The notes: generated from the letters alone by a model not told the origin. Numbered from the stretch's first letter, positions 15,872 through 27,222 are shown. The stretch is 64,000 nucleotides of DNA from Anoxynatronum buryatiense (GCF_900182905.1 NZ_FXUF01000010.1:1-64000); one strand, 5' to 3'. Numbers and translations are program-made.

Positions 15872-16918
15872 ATGCAGATGATTCAGGTGGGTATTGTAGG
15901 ATACGGGCTCTCCGGTCAGATTTTTCACGGAGCATTGTTGGAGACGCTTCCCGCCTTTCAGGTTCAGGGAATTGCCACCAGCGACTCTGCCAAACAGCTC
16001 CTGGCTGCCAAACACTTTCCTTCTGCCAGAGTGTTTACTGATGCTGATCAACTTATTTCACTGAAAACCATTGATTTGGTGGTCATTGCCACTCCCAATC
16101 GATTTCACCACGCCCTGGCCAGGAAGGCCCTTTTGGCAGGCAAGCACGTGGTGGTGGAAAAGCCATTTACTGTTTCTGTTGCAGAGGCGGCTGATCTGAT
16201 GGAAACGGCCCAGCGAACCCAACGGTTGCTGACCGTCTACCATAACCGGCGGTTTGACAGTGATTTTTTGACCTTGAAGCAAGTGCTTTCAGGCGGTTCC
16301 CTGGGGGAAATTCGCCTTTTTGAAGCTGCCTATGACCGGTTTCGGCCAGACTTGAATCCTGACGCCTGGCGGGAACAGCCGCAGCCCGGTTCAGGTATCT
16401 TGTACGACTTGGGTTCACATCTCATAGATCAGGCCCTGGCTCTCTTCGGTATGCCTGAAAGTCTTTTTGCCGATATACGTTCCCTGCGAAGCGGGCAGGC
16501 TGACGACCATTTTGAAATCATCCTGGACTACCCGCAACTGAAGGTGACGCTGTTGTCACGCCCCCTGGTGAAAGAACCGCTGCCCCGGTTTGCCGTGCAT
16601 GGCACCCGGGGATCCTATGTCAAATACGGTCTTGATGTGCAGGAAGCAGCACTTCGGGCGGGCATGCGCAAAAAAAACGACTCATGGGGACAGGAGCCGG
16701 AAAGCCAGTGGGGCACATTGCATACCATTGATGAACGTCGACATGTTACCGCCCTGCCGGGAAACTACCACGCCTTTTACGAAGCTCTGGCTGCAGCCAT
16801 TCTCAAGGGTGCTCCTCTGCCAGTCACGGCCCAGGAAGGCAAACAGGTGATTCAACTTATTGAAAACGCCCGTGAAAGTCATGAAAGGGGATGCAGGGTA
16901 AAAATCGCCACCAGTTGA
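15872..16918 (+). CDS. Gfo/Idh/MocA family NAD(P)-dependent oxidoreductase
   Basis: 348 residues; GCGAGGCG precedes the ATG. The N-terminal Rossmann domain has GIVGYGLSGQIFHG and the conserved VVEKPFT motif (about 94-100). After YHNRRFDSDF comes the C-terminal alpha/beta domain with GSGILYDLGSHLIDQAL, where the Asp/His pair is catalytic in the family. It most resembles the scyllo-inositol or aldose dehydrogenases YvaA/IolW/YdgJ. It stands divergently from a CUT2 sugar importer, so the two probably handle the same sugar or polyol. Substrate and cofactor choice are inferred at family level only. Confidence 0.9.
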   Translation: MQMIQVGIVGYGLSGQIFHGALLETLPAFQVQGIATSDSAKQLLAAKHFPSARVFTDADQLISLKTIDLVVIATPNRFHHALARKALLAGKHVVVEKPFTVSVAEAADLMETAQRTQRLLTVYHNRRFDSDFLTLKQVLSGGSLGEIRLFEAAYDRFRPDLNPDAWREQPQPGSGILYDLGSHLIDQALALFGMPESLFADIRSLRSGQADDHFEIILDYPQLKVTLLSRPLVKEPLPRFAVHGTRGSYVKYGLDVQEAALRAGMRKKNDSWGQEPESQWGTLHTIDERRHVTALPGNYHAFYEALAAAILKGAPLPVTAQEGKQVIQLIENARESHERGCRVKIATS

Positions 16919-17035
16919 GTATTTACATTTTTTAACACCTTTATGCTCATTAATCGTTATTGGAGGGTGGGATGCAAACACCGCAAATGTCATCATGAAT
17001 CAGCCACTGCCTTAATTTTAAATTGGAGGTGCCCT

Positions 17036-17425
17036 ATGAAAAAGTTTTTTGCCGAGTTTAAAGCTTTTGCAGTAAAAGGAAATGTGATTGATCTGGCAGT
17101 GGCGGTGATCATCGCCGGTGCCTTTGGAAAGATTGTTGCGTCCTTCGTCAACGATCTGGTGATGCCTCTGATTGCTGCAGTTTTTGGCATTCCCAATTTT
17201 TCAGAGTTGGCTGTCACCGTTAATGGGAGCGAAATCATGGCGGGTCTTTTTATTCAAACACTGGTGGATTTTGCCGTCGTTGCCTTTGTGATTTTTATCG
17301 CCGTGCAACAAATCAATCGCTTCAAAAGGAAAGAAGCGGACGCACCTGCTCCGGTACCGGAACCCTCACCCGAAGAAGTGCTGCTTCAGGAAATTCGAGA
17401 CCTTTTGAAGGAAAACCGGCAGTGA
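17036..17425 (+). CDS. mscL: Large-conductance mechanosensitive channel MscL
   Basis: 129 residues from the ATG at 17036, with GGAGGT 6 bases upstream; upstream in-frame codons lack a ribosome site. It begins [20 protein letters not shown] and has the hallmark pore helix [21 protein letters not shown], a periplasmic loop, a second helix (about 66-88) and the charged C-terminal helix [17 protein letters not shown]. The normal family length is about 130-150. It forms a homopentamer in the membrane and opens on osmotic downshock. It is a single gene, 117 bases after the dehydrogenase gene and followed by a terminator. Confidence 0.97.
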   Translation: MKKFFAEFKAFAVKGNVIDLAVAVIIAGAFGKIVASFVNDLVMPLIAAVFGIPNFSELAVTVNGSEIMAGLFIQTLVDFAVVAFVIFIAVQQINRFKRKEADAPAPVPEPSPEEVLLQEIRDLLKENRQ

Positions 17426-17465
17426 ACCAGCGCATCTGAATGAGAAACATCTTCAAGGAATCCTG

Positions 17466-17510
17466 CGCCCGGAATACTGAAATAGTCCTGATTTCAGTAC
17501 CGGGCGTTTT
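17466..17510 (+). terminator. Terminator after mscL
   Basis: CGCCCGG / CCGGGCG outer stem and ACTGAAAT / ATTTCAGT inner stem form a long hairpin, followed by TTTT. Confidence 0.85.
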
Positions 17511-17581
17511 CTCTGATATTCTCCAATTTTGATGCATGCTGTCAGGGCTACCACGGGAAAATACATGTGGTGTATCTGCCA

Positions 17582-20500
17582 TTATTCGTTTTTTTGCAGG
17601 TTCTGAAACAGAATGAGCGCCTCTTCGTAATCAAATCGCTCGATATATGAGCGGATTTGTGCCAGCTGACTCTCTTCAATCAGATGAGCATCTGCCAGGT
17701 GATCCTTAATGTTGTCGAATTGCTGTATTGACAAGGTGTTGTTCTGTTTTAGGAGTTTAATTAATTGCTCAATTTCATTATTTAGTGTATTGGCATCAAG
17801 CTTTTGAAATGTCCCGGCATTTTCTTCCTCTTCAAGATGCAGTGCAGGTTGAAGCCATTCAATTGATTGTTGCAGCAAGTGATGCATTTGTTCTGCTTTT
17901 GCTTTCCATTTTTCAGTGTCGCTGCTCATGCGCAGGCTTTCTTCCAATTCTTGCACAGCCTGATGCAAGGCTTTCAGTCCCAGGCTTCCCGATATTCCTT
18001 TGTAGCTGTGTGCCATGTTCAGTACCTGATTATACTGTTCATTCAGTATGTACTCTCTCAGGCTGCAGACATCACTTCCTCCATGCTCGATAAACTGATT
18101 GAGTAATTTCACCAGGATTCGATGATCGCCTCCAACAGATCTGATTCCATGCTTCATATCCAACCCCTTATTATTTTTCAACTTCTTCAGAAAGTTGATT
18201 TCTGAGGCGGAGGCCTGTTTTTGTTGATTGTTTTTGATGACCGTTTCACAGGTTGCTTCTGAAACCTCCTGGTGGGTACTATTTTCCAAGCCACTACCGG
18301 GCAACCATTTCAACAGCATTTTGTATAAATCTTCTGGATCCACCGGCTTTGCAAGGTGGTCGTTCATGCCGGCTTCAAGGCATTTTCTGACATCCTTATC
18401 AAAAGCGCTGGCCGTCATGGCAATGATGGGAAGCTTCCGGCAGGATTCGTGCTCACGAATACGTCGCGTAGCTTCCAGGCCATCCATCACCGGCATCTGC
18501 ACATCCATCAGTATCATGTCATATTCACCCGAAATTGCTTCACTAACTGCTTCCAAGCCATTTTGTACTGTTTTATGATTTAATCCCACATTCTGTAAAA
18601 GTTGTGCGTTCACTTCCTGAATGATTTGATTGTCTTCCACCATTAACACGTTTCCCCTGCTTTGTTCCCGAAGTGCACATTCATAGCTCCCTTGTTGACC
18701 AACTGCCTGGCGTCCCTTTGGCACTGCATCTGTTTGGTACAGTAATTGATTAAGAGCATCAAAAAGGCGAGAAGGTGTGATGGGTTTTAATAACACGTGA
18801 TCGATTTTAGCACGCTGAAGCTCGTGTTCTTTAATTTCATAGCCGTAAGCTGTGATCATCAGGTATTGGGGAGGCTGGGACAAATGATGGGATTGTGCCA
18901 GCATAACGGTATCGACACCGTCCAGGCCCGGCATTTTCAAATCGACCACTATGAGGTGAAAAGGTTCGTTCTGTGCATCTGCCTGAGTCAATCGTTCAAT
19001 TCCCCGATAGCCGGATTCAACTGTTTCAACTTCCATCCCTAAGTTTTCCAACATGATATGCATGATTTCTCTTGCCTCTTCAGAGTCATCAATGACTAAG
19101 GTTCTCAGCCCGGAAAGTATTCGGTACTCTGCCGGCATTTCAAAGTAACAATATGATTTTTCAAAGGGTATTTCGATCCAAAAAAGGCTTCCTTTTCCAG
19201 GTACACTTGTCACACCAATGTGTCCACCCATGAGATCTGTGAGTTTCTTGCAGATTGCCAGCCCTAAACCAGTGCCGCCATAGCGCCGGGTAGTCGATTC
19301 ATCTGCCTGTTCAAACTCCCGAAACAAACGGTTCATCTGTTTTTCCGTCATGCCAATGCCGCTGTCTTCCACCTCAAAACGCAACCTTATTCGTGCGTTA
19401 TCATCGTTTTCTTTGCCCGTGATCCTCCCCCTGATTTTAATGCTTCCTGAATCAGTGAATTTAATCGCATTATTAACCAGATTGAGCAGTATTTGCCCCA
19501 GTCTGACCCCATCTCCTTTCAACATAAAAGGGATATGATCCAGGTCCACGACCAAATCAAGTTCTTTTTTATCAATTTGATTGGCAACCATGCTGCAAAT
19601 ATTGTCAACCATTCTGGCAGGTTCAAATTCATGAATATCCAACGTTAACTTATTGGCTTCAATTTTTGACAAGTCAAGCACATCGTTGATAATTTGCAAC
19701 AAGTTTTTTGACGCAATGGTCAGTTTATCCAGTTGATCCATTTGTCTGATGGAAAGCGGATCTCGTTTGATCAGGTGAGCGTATCCGATAATGGCATTCA
19801 TGGGCGTTCTGAGTTCGTGGCTCATGTTGGAAAGAAAAGTGCTTTTGGCCTGACTGGCTGTTTCAGCTGCTGCCTTTGCCTCTTCAAGTTCACAGGTGCG
19901 TTGTTCCACCATTTTCTCAAGATGAGTCCGATATTCTTCCAGTTCTCTCATAATAAGATGCTTTTCTGTGACATCCTGCACTGTGCCCACACTAATGGAA
20001 GGATTCCCTTCTTCATCAAACTCTATTTCTGCCCTGCCCTCCACCCACTTGATTTGTCCATTGACAATGATTCGATGATTGATACAAAAGGGGATGCCTT
20101 CCAGAGATCCCAAAACCGCGCTATCAACAATTTTCTTGTCATCCGGATGAATAAAACTCTTGAACAACTCAAGGCTAACAGACGTTCCAGGATCAAGCCC
20201 GTAGATGCGGCACGATTCATCTGACCACACCATTTGACTACTCTTCAAATCCACACGCCAGTGGCCTGTTTGAGAGACTTTTTGAGCCCTGGTTAGATTT
20301 GCTTCACTTTGCTGCAGTTCCTCAGTTAATTTCTCCCTGTCTTGTGCCATCATGGCCAATCCCAACTGATCAGCCACCTGATTGCAAAATATCATTTCTT
20401 CGGTCAGGCAAGCCTGCTGCCCGTTTATGTTTTCAAATGCAATAAGCCCCAGTTTTTTGCCTGCGGAAACAATGTGGCAAAACAACAATGAATGATTTTT

Positions 20501-21253
20501 CGCAGGCTTCAGGTATTGCTCTGCATATTGCTTTGTAACAGGATTCTTGAGTGCATCTTCCGTTCGAATGCATCGGTTGGTTTCCAGGTACTTGAATAAT
20601 GCTGGATAGGTGCCTGTGTCAAGATCATCCATAGTAACATGTGATTTTTGGGTTGATTCATAAAGATCCAAACACGACAGTACTTTTTCGTTTTCCTGGT
20701 ATTGCCAAACTGATATGCGACCTGATTTCAGCTGTGTCCCCAACAACTCGGTCACCCCTGAAACAAACTCCTTTAAATGATGGCCTGTCGATATTTGCAG
20801 TTTAATGATTTCTCCCATTAGGCGCTGATGCAAATCAAGAAGATCACGTTGCTTTTCAATATGCTTCTCCATCTCTTTTCGTTTGCTGATATCGTTAACA
20901 GAAACCAGGATGGCCGCCTGCTGGTCATATGTCACATGAGAGGCTGACAGTAACACCCAATATTGCCGGCCCTTCCGACTATACAGGGGCATCTCATAAT
21001 CACTGATCGCATCTTGGCCTTCCAGCATGTTTGATAATTTCTGGCGATCTTGAAAGTGAAGAAAAAGGGCATCTGCGTTTTGATCGGTTCCACCGTCTGC
21101 GTCGATTCCAAAGTATGATCTTGCATTTCGGTTTCCATAACAAAAAATGCCATCCTCTTCCCGAAGTATAATGATGGGAAATGGCGCATACTCCAATATG
21201 TGACGCAAGTCACTCTCGCTGATATTCAGCGCTTGATCTGTTAAGACAGCCAT
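17582..21253 (-). CDS. Hybrid sensor histidine kinase PAS-GAF-PAS-HisKA-HATPase-REC-REC-HPt
   Basis: 1223 residues; GGGGAGG precedes the ATG. No membrane segment, so cytoplasmic. Order: PAS (about 12-130), GAF-like (about 165-305), PAS (about 320-440), coiled coil, HisKA with SHELRTPMN (His about 478), HATPase with [14 protein letters not shown] and GGTGLGLAI, receiver 1 ([11 protein letters not shown], Asp about 772), receiver 2 ([12 protein letters not shown], Asp about 918), and C-terminal HPt with AHSYKG (His about 1081). All phosphotransfer residues are present, so a full internal phosphorelay is possible. It lies 15 bases downstream of the HD-GYP regulator, which is the likely partner. 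Confidence 0.93.
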   Translation of the reverse strand: MAVLTDQALNISESDLRHILEYAPFPIIILREEDGIFCYGNRNARSYFGIDADGGTDQNADALFLHFQDRQKLSNMLEGQDAISDYEMPLYSRKGRQYWVLLSASHVTYDQQAAILVSVNDISKRKEMEKHIEKQRDLLDLHQRLMGEIIKLQISTGHHLKEFVSGVTELLGTQLKSGRISVWQYQENEKVLSCLDLYESTQKSHVTMDDLDTGTYPALFKYLETNRCIRTEDALKNPVTKQYAEQYLKPAKNHSLLFCHIVSAGKKLGLIAFENINGQQACLTEEMIFCNQVADQLGLAMMAQDREKLTEELQQSEANLTRAQKVSQTGHWRVDLKSSQMVWSDESCRIYGLDPGTSVSLELFKSFIHPDDKKIVDSAVLGSLEGIPFCINHRIIVNGQIKWVEGRAEIEFDEEGNPSISVGTVQDVTEKHLIMRELEEYRTHLEKMVEQRTCELEEAKAAAETASQAKSTFLSNMSHELRTPMNAIIGYAHLIKRDPLSIRQMDQLDKLTIASKNLLQIINDVLDLSKIEANKLTLDIHEFEPARMVDNICSMVANQIDKKELDLVVDLDHIPFMLKGDGVRLGQILLNLVNNAIKFTDSGSIKIRGRITGKENDDNARIRLRFEVEDSGIGMTEKQMNRLFREFEQADESTTRRYGGTGLGLAICKKLTDLMGGHIGVTSVPGKGSLFWIEIPFEKSYCYFEMPAEYRILSGLRTLVIDDSEEAREIMHIMLENLGMEVETVESGYRGIERLTQADAQNEPFHLIVVDLKMPGLDGVDTVMLAQSHHLSQPPQYLMITAYGYEIKEHELQRAKIDHVLLKPITPSRLFDALNQLLYQTDAVPKGRQAVGQQGSYECALREQSRGNVLMVEDNQIIQEVNAQLLQNVGLNHKTVQNGLEAVSEAISGEYDMILMDVQMPVMDGLEATRRIREHESCRKLPIIAMTASAFDKDVRKCLEAGMNDHLAKPVDPEDLYKMLLKWLPGSGLENSTHQEVSEATCETVIKNNQQKQASASEINFLKKLKNNKGLDMKHGIRSVGGDHRILVKLLNQFIEHGGSDVCSLREYILNEQYNQVLNMAHSYKGISGSLGLKALHQAVQELEESLRMSSDTEKWKAKAEQMHHLLQQSIEWLQPALHLEEEENAGTFQKLDANTLNNEIEQLIKLLKQNNTLSIQQFDNIKDHLADAHLIEESQLAQIRSYIERFDYEEALILFQNLQKNE

Positions 21254-21268
21254 GATTACACCTCCCCT

Positions 21269-22399
21269 TTACGCTTCATCTGCAACCTCACGCAGTACCC
21301 TTTTGAAAGCCTCCTTCTCCACTTCAAAAGCGCCCACCACATCGGGGGCAAAGTGTTTTCCTTTTTGCTGTATAATCATTTTCATGGCCTGTTCCATCGT
21401 CCAGGTTTCTTTATAGACTCTTGGTGCCGTCACTGCATCAAACACATCCGCCAATGCCATTAACTGAGCTGCAAGAGGAATTTTGTCTCCCTTAAGTCCC
21501 AGAGGATACCCAGTACCATCCCACTTCTCATGATGAAAACGAGCAATGGTTTCAGCTTCTTCCAGAAATAGAAGTGCTTGTGGTTTAAACTGGTCGCTGA
21601 TGACAGAGTTGATTTCCACCACTTGTCTGATGGCGTTTCGAATGGCATCACCTCCGATGGCCGAGTGTTTCTTCATGATTTCAAATTCTTCAGCCGTCAG
21701 TTTACCTGGCTTTAAAAGAATATGGTCAGGAATGCCAATTTTTCCAATGTCATGTAACGGCGCTGCTTTAACCATTCTGGCAATATAGTTGTCGTTGAGT
21801 ACTTCCTGATATTTGAAAATTTCTTTCATGCAATTGGCTAAAATCTCCACATACTTTTGTGTTCGCGTGATATGGTGAGCTGTATCAACATCCCGGGTTT
21901 CAGCCAGTTGGGAAATCATGCTGAGTGTAATATCCTGAATGATTACATTTTCCCGAATACGACGGGCAACTTCCATCTCCAGCCATTCTTTCTGGCTTTT
22001 CAATTGATCTCTTGCCTGTTTTAATTCAAGATGCACATTCACCCGTTTTAATACGATGGACGATATGAATGGTTTTATGATGTAATCAACCGCACCCATT
22101 TGAAATCCCCGCTCTTCGTCGATGCTGCCGTCAAGGCCAGAGATGAAAATAACAGGAATTTCTTTATGAACAGGATTTTTCTTAAGACGCTGTAACGTTT
22201 CATAGCCGTCCATTTCCGGCATCATAATATCAAGGAGAATCAGGTCGGGAACAGGATCTATTGAGGCGTTTTTCAATGCTGACAAGCCACTTTTACATGC
22301 ACGGACATGATAGGCAGGGCTTAGTAGCTCATTTAAAATGGTAAGATTGTTGGGATTGTCATCCACAATAAGAATTGTTGGTTTCTTCAGTTCTGACAC
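21269..22399 (-). CDS. Response regulator with HD-GYP phosphodiesterase output
   Basis: 376 residues from a GTG start. Residues 8-125 form a receiver domain (ILIVDDNPNN, phospho-Asp in LILLDIMMPEMDG, Lys in VDYIIKPF). After a coiled linker, about 165-370 is an HD-GYP domain with HDIGKIGIPDHILLKPGKL and HHEKWDGTGYPLGLKGD, keeping the HD and GYP ligands needed to hydrolyse c-di-GMP. It would lower c-di-GMP when phosphorylated or dephosphorylated. Transcribed between two hybrid kinases. A good TATAAT lies on the minus strand at 22458-22453, about 55 bases before the start. Confidence 0.93.
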   Translation of the reverse strand: MSELKKPTILIVDDNPNNLTILNELLSPAYHVRACKSGLSALKNASIDPVPDLILLDIMMPEMDGYETLQRLKKNPVHKEIPVIFISGLDGSIDEERGFQMGAVDYIIKPFISSIVLKRVNVHLELKQARDQLKSQKEWLEMEVARRIRENVIIQDITLSMISQLAETRDVDTAHHITRTQKYVEILANCMKEIFKYQEVLNDNYIARMVKAAPLHDIGKIGIPDHILLKPGKLTAEEFEIMKKHSAIGGDAIRNAIRQVVEINSVISDQFKPQALLFLEEAETIARFHHEKWDGTGYPLGLKGDKIPLAAQLMALADVFDAVTAPRVYKETWTMEQAMKMIIQQKGKHFAPDVVGAFEVEKEAFKRVLREVADEA

Positions 22400-22647
22400 C
22401 TCATTTCACTCTCTTCTGTAAATCAACTTAATTTATCGTTCATTTAGTCTTCATTATACCTCAATTCATGTGTTTTAATCGAAATATTCCGGCAGATCCA
22501 ACATCTACTTATCCATTCATGTTTATTGCAAATCCAACAGCCTGGGCGTGGCGTCGACAAACTGGCAAATCATGATTCATGGTCTCCGCCTGATATTTTG
22601 TCAAAGTATCTGAAGGCATACCCGACACTTTCATGACACTATTCGCA

Positions 22648-22684
22648 AAATAAAATCTACCAACACTTGAAAACGTTGGTAGAT
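22648..22684 (-). terminator. Terminator after the 22741-26916 kinase
   Basis: On the minus strand ATCTACCAAC / GTTGGTAGAT forms a perfect 10-bp stem with a 10-base loop, followed by TTTATTTT. Confidence 0.8.
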
Positions 22685-22692
22685 ATGACGTA

Positions 22693-22729
22693 CATGCAGA
22701 ACTTGAACCTGCAATCAATCTATTCGAAG
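22693..22729 (-). pseudogene. Degenerate tRNA-Arg 3'-half fragment
   Basis: These 37 bases align without gaps to 39690-39726 of the tRNA-Arg(TCG) gene, from the acceptor/T-arm through the anticodon loop. I count about 31 identities, including CATGCAG, GAACCTGCAA and TTCGAAG. The 5' half (D-arm and acceptor) is missing. Most differences are transitions. It lies between the kinase stop codon and its terminator, so it is probably co-transcribed with the kinase. It may be the scar of integration or duplication at a tRNA gene. Confidence 0.6.
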
Positions 22730-22740
22730 GTTGTCACATT

Positions 22741-25700
22741 TCACTTCATCTGTGACTCTTCAGCTTTCATACGGTCAAGAATGGTCCGAATTTCAGCCAG
22801 TGTCTCGCCCAGTTTTTCTCGGTCTTTTGCGGCGACCTGTACTTTTGCTTGCGAAGTCAGTTCTTTAAATATCACTGCCCGCAGATTAGCGGCCGACCCG
22901 GTGAAGTTGTGAAGTTTATGCTTGATTGCTTTCCAGTCTTCTACTTCAAGGGCAGATGCCATCTCATCAGCCAATTCCAACCAGGCATCCGTTCCCTGTT
23001 TCAGCAGTGTTTCTGTGGACGCTCCGTCAAAATCGGTTTCTTTCATCAGATTTTGTATGATTTTTGACCGAATACCCGGACTACTGGCAAGCGCGGCTTC
23101 AGGTTCAGTTGCTTCCGTCGGACCCGGCGAAAGCCCTTCATCCTCTTTTTTAATGGTCATGTTGACATCTTCCTGGAGCAGGACGTTGATTTCCATAAAG
23201 TCCAGCGGTTTGGCCAGGTAGGCGTTCATGCCGGCTTTCAGGCATCTGGTTTCATCTTCTTTCATGGCGTGGGCGGTCATGGCGACAATTCGGGGCTGTT
23301 TGATCCCTTTCAGTTGCCGAATCTGTCGGGTGGCTTCCAGGCCATCCATCACGGGCATCTGAATGTCCATTAACACCAAGTCGTAATTTTTTTGCCGGCA
23401 GGCTTCGATAGCTTCCAGGCCATTTTGAGCCACGTCACAGCTCATGCCCCGATTTTGCAGCAACTGCACTGCCAAAGCCTGATTGACTGGCTGGTCGTCC
23501 ACCACCAGCACCTTGATCCGCTCATTGTCGTGGGCTTCCCTGAGACTGTGGCGGGTGATGAGGGATGGGGTTTGGTGTCTTTTCAATCCCGTCACCAGAC
23601 TGGCCACGGTGTCCAGCAGATCACGCCGGCTGAGGGGTTTGGTCAGGTAAGCGCTGAAGCCTATATCACTTGCTGTTTTAGCACTGCCAGGTTCCATGAC
23701 AGAGGTCAGGAGGCACAAGGGAATATCTTTGGTGTCTGGTATGGCTTTCAAGGCAAAGGCCATGGCTTCTCCCGCCATACCAGGCATCTGCTGGTCCAGC
23801 AGGGCGCAGTGAATGTTTTCACGGTTGGCTGTCTTTGTGATAATCTGTTCCAGTGCCTGGGTGCCTCGCGCGCTCTCTGTCACCCGGCAACCGGCTTCTT
23901 CCAGGTAGGTGCGGATGATCTCCCGGTTTGACCCATCATCATCCACCACCATGATGTGCTTACCTTTTAATACCTGGTGACTGGCCAGCTGAGGTAAGGG
24001 CGTTCGGTCTTTTTCAAGTGGAAGGGTCAGAGTGAAGGTGCTTCCTTCTCCGGGAGAGCTGGCTACAGTGATGGTGCCCTTCATCAGGTGTGCCAGATCG
24101 CGGCTGATGGCAAGACCCAGACCGCTGCCGCCGTATTCCCGGGTATTGGAAGCGTCTGCCTGGGTGAAAGATTCAAAGAGACGGCTGACCGCTTCTTCAG
24201 AAATACCGATGCCGGTGTCTCTCACCTGAATTTCAACGGTACTGACGGTATCACTTTCATTTATCTGACTGCATTCCACGGCAATATTTCCGATTTCTGT
24301 GAATTTCACGGCGTTGCTCACCAAATTGGTGACAATTTGCCTGAGCCGGGTTGGATCTCCTTTCACCTGGAAGGGCAGACAGGGGCGCATTAAGAGATGC
24401 AGCTCCAGATTTTTGCTGTGAGCCCGGTGTGCCTGGGGAATCACGGCGGCTTCAAGGGCTGAACGCAGGTCGAAGGGGATGGTTTCCAGTTCCATTTTTC
24501 CTGATTCGATTTTACTCAGGTCAAGAATATCGTTGATGAGGCTCAGCAAAATTTCGCTGGAGGTTTTGATGTAGTTGATGTAGGTGGCCTGCTGCTTGTC
24601 TGTTTTAGTTTCTTGCAGCAACTGTAAAAACCCCAGGATACCGTTCATCGGGGTACGTATTTCGTGGCTCATGTTGGCCAAGAATTGGCTCTTGGTTCGG
24701 CTGGCCTGCTCTGCCTGGTGAGCGGCCACATCCAACTCCAGGTTTTTCATTTCCAGCATGGCAGTAAATTCCAGCAGTTTTTCTTCCTGCTTGAACTTTT
24801 TTGTGACGTCCCGCGCCACAGAATACATCACTTCTCCCACCGGTCTTGACCGCCATTCAATCCAGCGATAGGTGTTGTCGGCGCAACGGTACCGGTTGGT
24901 AAAACTGCTGACTTCCTCCTGGTTTTTCAGGTTCTGAATCACTTCCATGGTAGCCGGTAAATCTTCCGGATGAACATAATCCAGAAACTTTTTTCCTTCC
25001 AGCTCTTCCAGAGAATACCCCAGCACTTTTTCCCATTCCGGGTTTAAGCGGATGAAGGTGCCGTTTGTGTTGGCGATGCAAAGCAAGTCCAGACTGGAGG
25101 TGAAATATGTTTCCAACTCCTTTTGCTTGGACGCCAACGTTACTTCCATTTCCTTGCGCTCAGAAATATCTTCCACAATCCCCATGATTTCGTTTTCGTT
25201 AATGATGGAAATGTGGATGCGGCCCCAATAGCGTTCACCATTTTTTTTGAGCCCAATGAATTCTGCAGCGACAGTGCCTTTTTCTTCTGCTTCGTTTATT
25301 CGGGCTTGGTCCTGGTCTTTGAACTCCGGTGGTGTCAGATCATTAATGGTCAGTTTTATTAATTCTTCCTCTGTATAGCCCGTTAAGGTGCAGGCTGCCG
25401 GATTTGCCCGCAGATACTTTCCAGCTCTATCGGTAACAAAAATGGCCAGTGGCGATTGCTCTGTATAGGCCCGATACGCTTTTTCGCTTTCTTCAAGGGC
25501 CTTTTCCACCAGTTTTTTTTCAGTAATATCTGTATGGGTGCCGCTCATCAAAAGTGGTATGTCGTCTGCTGTCCAGGAAATGACGTTTCCCCGGTCCTGC
25601 ACCCAGACCCAGTGGCCATCCCGATGTTTCATACGGTATTCAATGTCGTAGTGGTCTCGCTGATGGCTGAACACTTCCTGCAACTGGGCTTCGGAAGCCT

Positions 25701-26916
25701 GCAAGTCATCCGGATGGACAAAGCGGTTCCTGGTGTTAATGCTGGTTGGTTCCAGTTCTGCCAGGGTGTATCCCACCATTTCGGCCCACCGCTCATTTAA
25801 CGTCGTCTTTCCGGTCTGCACGTTCCACTCCCAGGTGCCCACCCGGGTACCTTTAATAATGTCTGCCAACCGCTGCCGTTCTTTCGCCAGCAACTCCTGT
25901 GCTTCTTTCAACGGTGTCTGGTCCATCAGATACCCACGGTGTTCCAGAATTTCCCCTTCAGAATCGATGATGCACCGGGTCTGGTCATAAAACCAGTGGT
26001 ACGTACCGTATTTGGTTTTCAGACGGTAGGACTGGTTGAAATTTTTGATCTTCTGCTTCCGATACGCAACCGATTCGGCGCGAACCCTTTCCACATCTCC
26101 CGGATGAATCAGATTGTCATAGTTAAAAGTGTCATCCACCATTTCTTCGGGAGTGTACCCCAGTATTTCCACTACGTTTTCGGAAACCTGCAGAACATTG
26201 CCTGCGTCATGCGGGTTCCAGGCAATGGTCAAAACCGGACCCGAGACAAAGAGATCCCGCTCCTGCTGCAATCGGTGCATGACATTCTCCCGGTCCAGAT
26301 ATAATCCCACCTGTGTCGCATACAAGATCGCCAGTTCCGGATTTTTTAACTGGCCGCCCCTGGGCATGATCAGAGTGAAATCTCCTAACATTAGCTCTTT
26401 CTTCATGATTTTAACCAAGTTCACCGGACCAATATTAAATGCTTTTTCAATCAGACGGATCAACGGAATCGGAAGAACCTTTCCCGTTAAAGCTTCCATA
26501 CTATCAAATGTGGCCAGGGTTTCATTCTGGATCTTGGCCTGACGGACCGGATCATGGGGCCACTTTTTGTTAATGGGGTTAAATCCCATTATTTCAGTTA
26601 CCTTTAACAGATTCTCTGAGGTGCCGGTGATGGCCAGTGTGGTAAAGTCAAGCCCTTTATCATCAAACCGGTTGAAAACAACATAGGCCGCACCCGTGAG
26701 GTTACGCATATCTTCCGCTATTTTTTGAGGGGTGGTTGTATCTATTAAGTCAAACATGTTGTCAGTAATCAGCTGAAGCATTGCCGCTTTTTCTGCCAGT
26801 TCTATCTGTATTTTTCGGAGGTAGGCTTCCTCGGAACTGTTTTCGATTTCAGAAGTAAGTGTCTGAAGCTGTTTCTCCAAATGCTGCTGCACTTTGAGTT
26901 CTTTCATTCGTTTCAT
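22741..26916 (-). CDS. Very large hybrid sensor kinase: GAF-like, multiple PAS, HisKA, two REC, HPt
   Basis: 1391 residues; AAGGATG precedes the ATG. After a coiled coil, about 50-220 is a GAF-like sensor. Four PAS/PAC repeats follow (about 225-340, 350-470, 480-595, 600-720). Then HisKA with [10 protein letters not shown] (His about 750), HATPase with [10 protein letters not shown], receiver 1 ([11 protein letters not shown], Asp about 1039), receiver 2 ([11 protein letters not shown], Asp about 1182), and a C-terminal HPt-like domain with [11 protein letters not shown] (His about 1337). The HPt Lys of HxxKG is Thr here. No membrane segments. It has its own promoter at 27071-27099 and a terminator after the stop. 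Confidence 0.92.
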   Translation of the reverse strand: MKRMKELKVQQHLEKQLQTLTSEIENSSEEAYLRKIQIELAEKAAMLQLITDNMFDLIDTTTPQKIAEDMRNLTGAAYVVFNRFDDKGLDFTTLAITGTSENLLKVTEIMGFNPINKKWPHDPVRQAKIQNETLATFDSMEALTGKVLPIPLIRLIEKAFNIGPVNLVKIMKKELMLGDFTLIMPRGGQLKNPELAILYATQVGLYLDRENVMHRLQQERDLFVSGPVLTIAWNPHDAGNVLQVSENVVEILGYTPEEMVDDTFNYDNLIHPGDVERVRAESVAYRKQKIKNFNQSYRLKTKYGTYHWFYDQTRCIIDSEGEILEHRGYLMDQTPLKEAQELLAKERQRLADIIKGTRVGTWEWNVQTGKTTLNERWAEMVGYTLAELEPTSINTRNRFVHPDDLQASEAQLQEVFSHQRDHYDIEYRMKHRDGHWVWVQDRGNVISWTADDIPLLMSGTHTDITEKKLVEKALEESEKAYRAYTEQSPLAIFVTDRAGKYLRANPAACTLTGYTEEELIKLTINDLTPPEFKDQDQARINEAEEKGTVAAEFIGLKKNGERYWGRIHISIINENEIMGIVEDISERKEMEVTLASKQKELETYFTSSLDLLCIANTNGTFIRLNPEWEKVLGYSLEELEGKKFLDYVHPEDLPATMEVIQNLKNQEEVSSFTNRYRCADNTYRWIEWRSRPVGEVMYSVARDVTKKFKQEEKLLEFTAMLEMKNLELDVAAHQAEQASRTKSQFLANMSHEIRTPMNGILGFLQLLQETKTDKQQATYINYIKTSSEILLSLINDILDLSKIESGKMELETIPFDLRSALEAAVIPQAHRAHSKNLELHLLMRPCLPFQVKGDPTRLRQIVTNLVSNAVKFTEIGNIAVECSQINESDTVSTVEIQVRDTGIGISEEAVSRLFESFTQADASNTREYGGSGLGLAISRDLAHLMKGTITVASSPGEGSTFTLTLPLEKDRTPLPQLASHQVLKGKHIMVVDDDGSNREIIRTYLEEAGCRVTESARGTQALEQIITKTANRENIHCALLDQQMPGMAGEAMAFALKAIPDTKDIPLCLLTSVMEPGSAKTASDIGFSAYLTKPLSRRDLLDTVASLVTGLKRHQTPSLITRHSLREAHDNERIKVLVVDDQPVNQALAVQLLQNRGMSCDVAQNGLEAIEACRQKNYDLVLMDIQMPVMDGLEATRQIRQLKGIKQPRIVAMTAHAMKEDETRCLKAGMNAYLAKPLDFMEINVLLQEDVNMTIKKEDEGLSPGPTEATEPEAALASSPGIRSKIIQNLMKETDFDGASTETLLKQGTDAWLELADEMASALEVEDWKAIKHKLHNFTGSAANLRAVIFKELTSQAKVQVAAKDREKLGETLAEIRTILDRMKAEESQMK

Positions 26917-27070
26917 TTCCGTTCATCCTTTACATTTATCGAACCTCAACCGCTGTCATCCATTGGTGGCAGTGGTTTGCTCTTCTTAACCCATACTGTG
27001 GCGTTTTTGGGGAGACAGGGGTTTTTCACCATTTCCTGAACACGTGTTAATTCCTGTTGCGTGACAGATA

Positions 27071-27099
27071 AGTATACCATAAACACCGTGATTTTGCAA
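27071..27099 (-). promoter_or_regulatory. Sigma-A promoter of the large hybrid kinase
   Basis: TTGCAA (27099-27094), 17-base spacer, TATACT (27076-27071) on the minus strand, about 155 bases before the kinase ATG. Confidence 0.65.
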
Positions 27100-27144
27100 G
27101 AAATTTCTGAAATTTCTGGCACTTTCAGCGTCAACAGCCACCTG

Positions 27145-27174
27145 CTAAAAAACCGACCCGCTCAGCGGATCGGT
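27145..27174 (-). terminator. Terminator after the P-type ATPase gene
   Basis: Minus-strand CCGATCCGC-TGA-GCGGGTCGG (one mismatch or wobble) followed by TTTTTT. Confidence 0.85.
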
Positions 27175-27222
27175 CAGACTGTAGACAAAATACGATGAAG
27201 ACAAGGGGTTTGGTGTAGCAGG

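Larger units (their letters stand above)
22400..22740. other. Gap with HD-GYP promoter region, tRNA relic and terminator
   Basis: 341 bases between the HD-GYP gene and the second hybrid kinase. It holds a TATAAT (22458-22453, minus) with no strong -35, a terminator hairpin (22648-22684) and a tRNA-Arg-like fragment (22693-22729). The remaining 190 bases show no gene. Confidence 0.5.
26917..27222. other. Gap with kinase promoter and ATPase terminator
   Basis: 306 bases. It contains a minus-strand sigma-A promoter (27071-27099), a short direct repeat GAAATTTCT twice just upstream of its -35 (about 27100-27117), and the terminator of the P-ATPase gene (27145-27174). No coding frame is supported. 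Confidence 0.5.
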
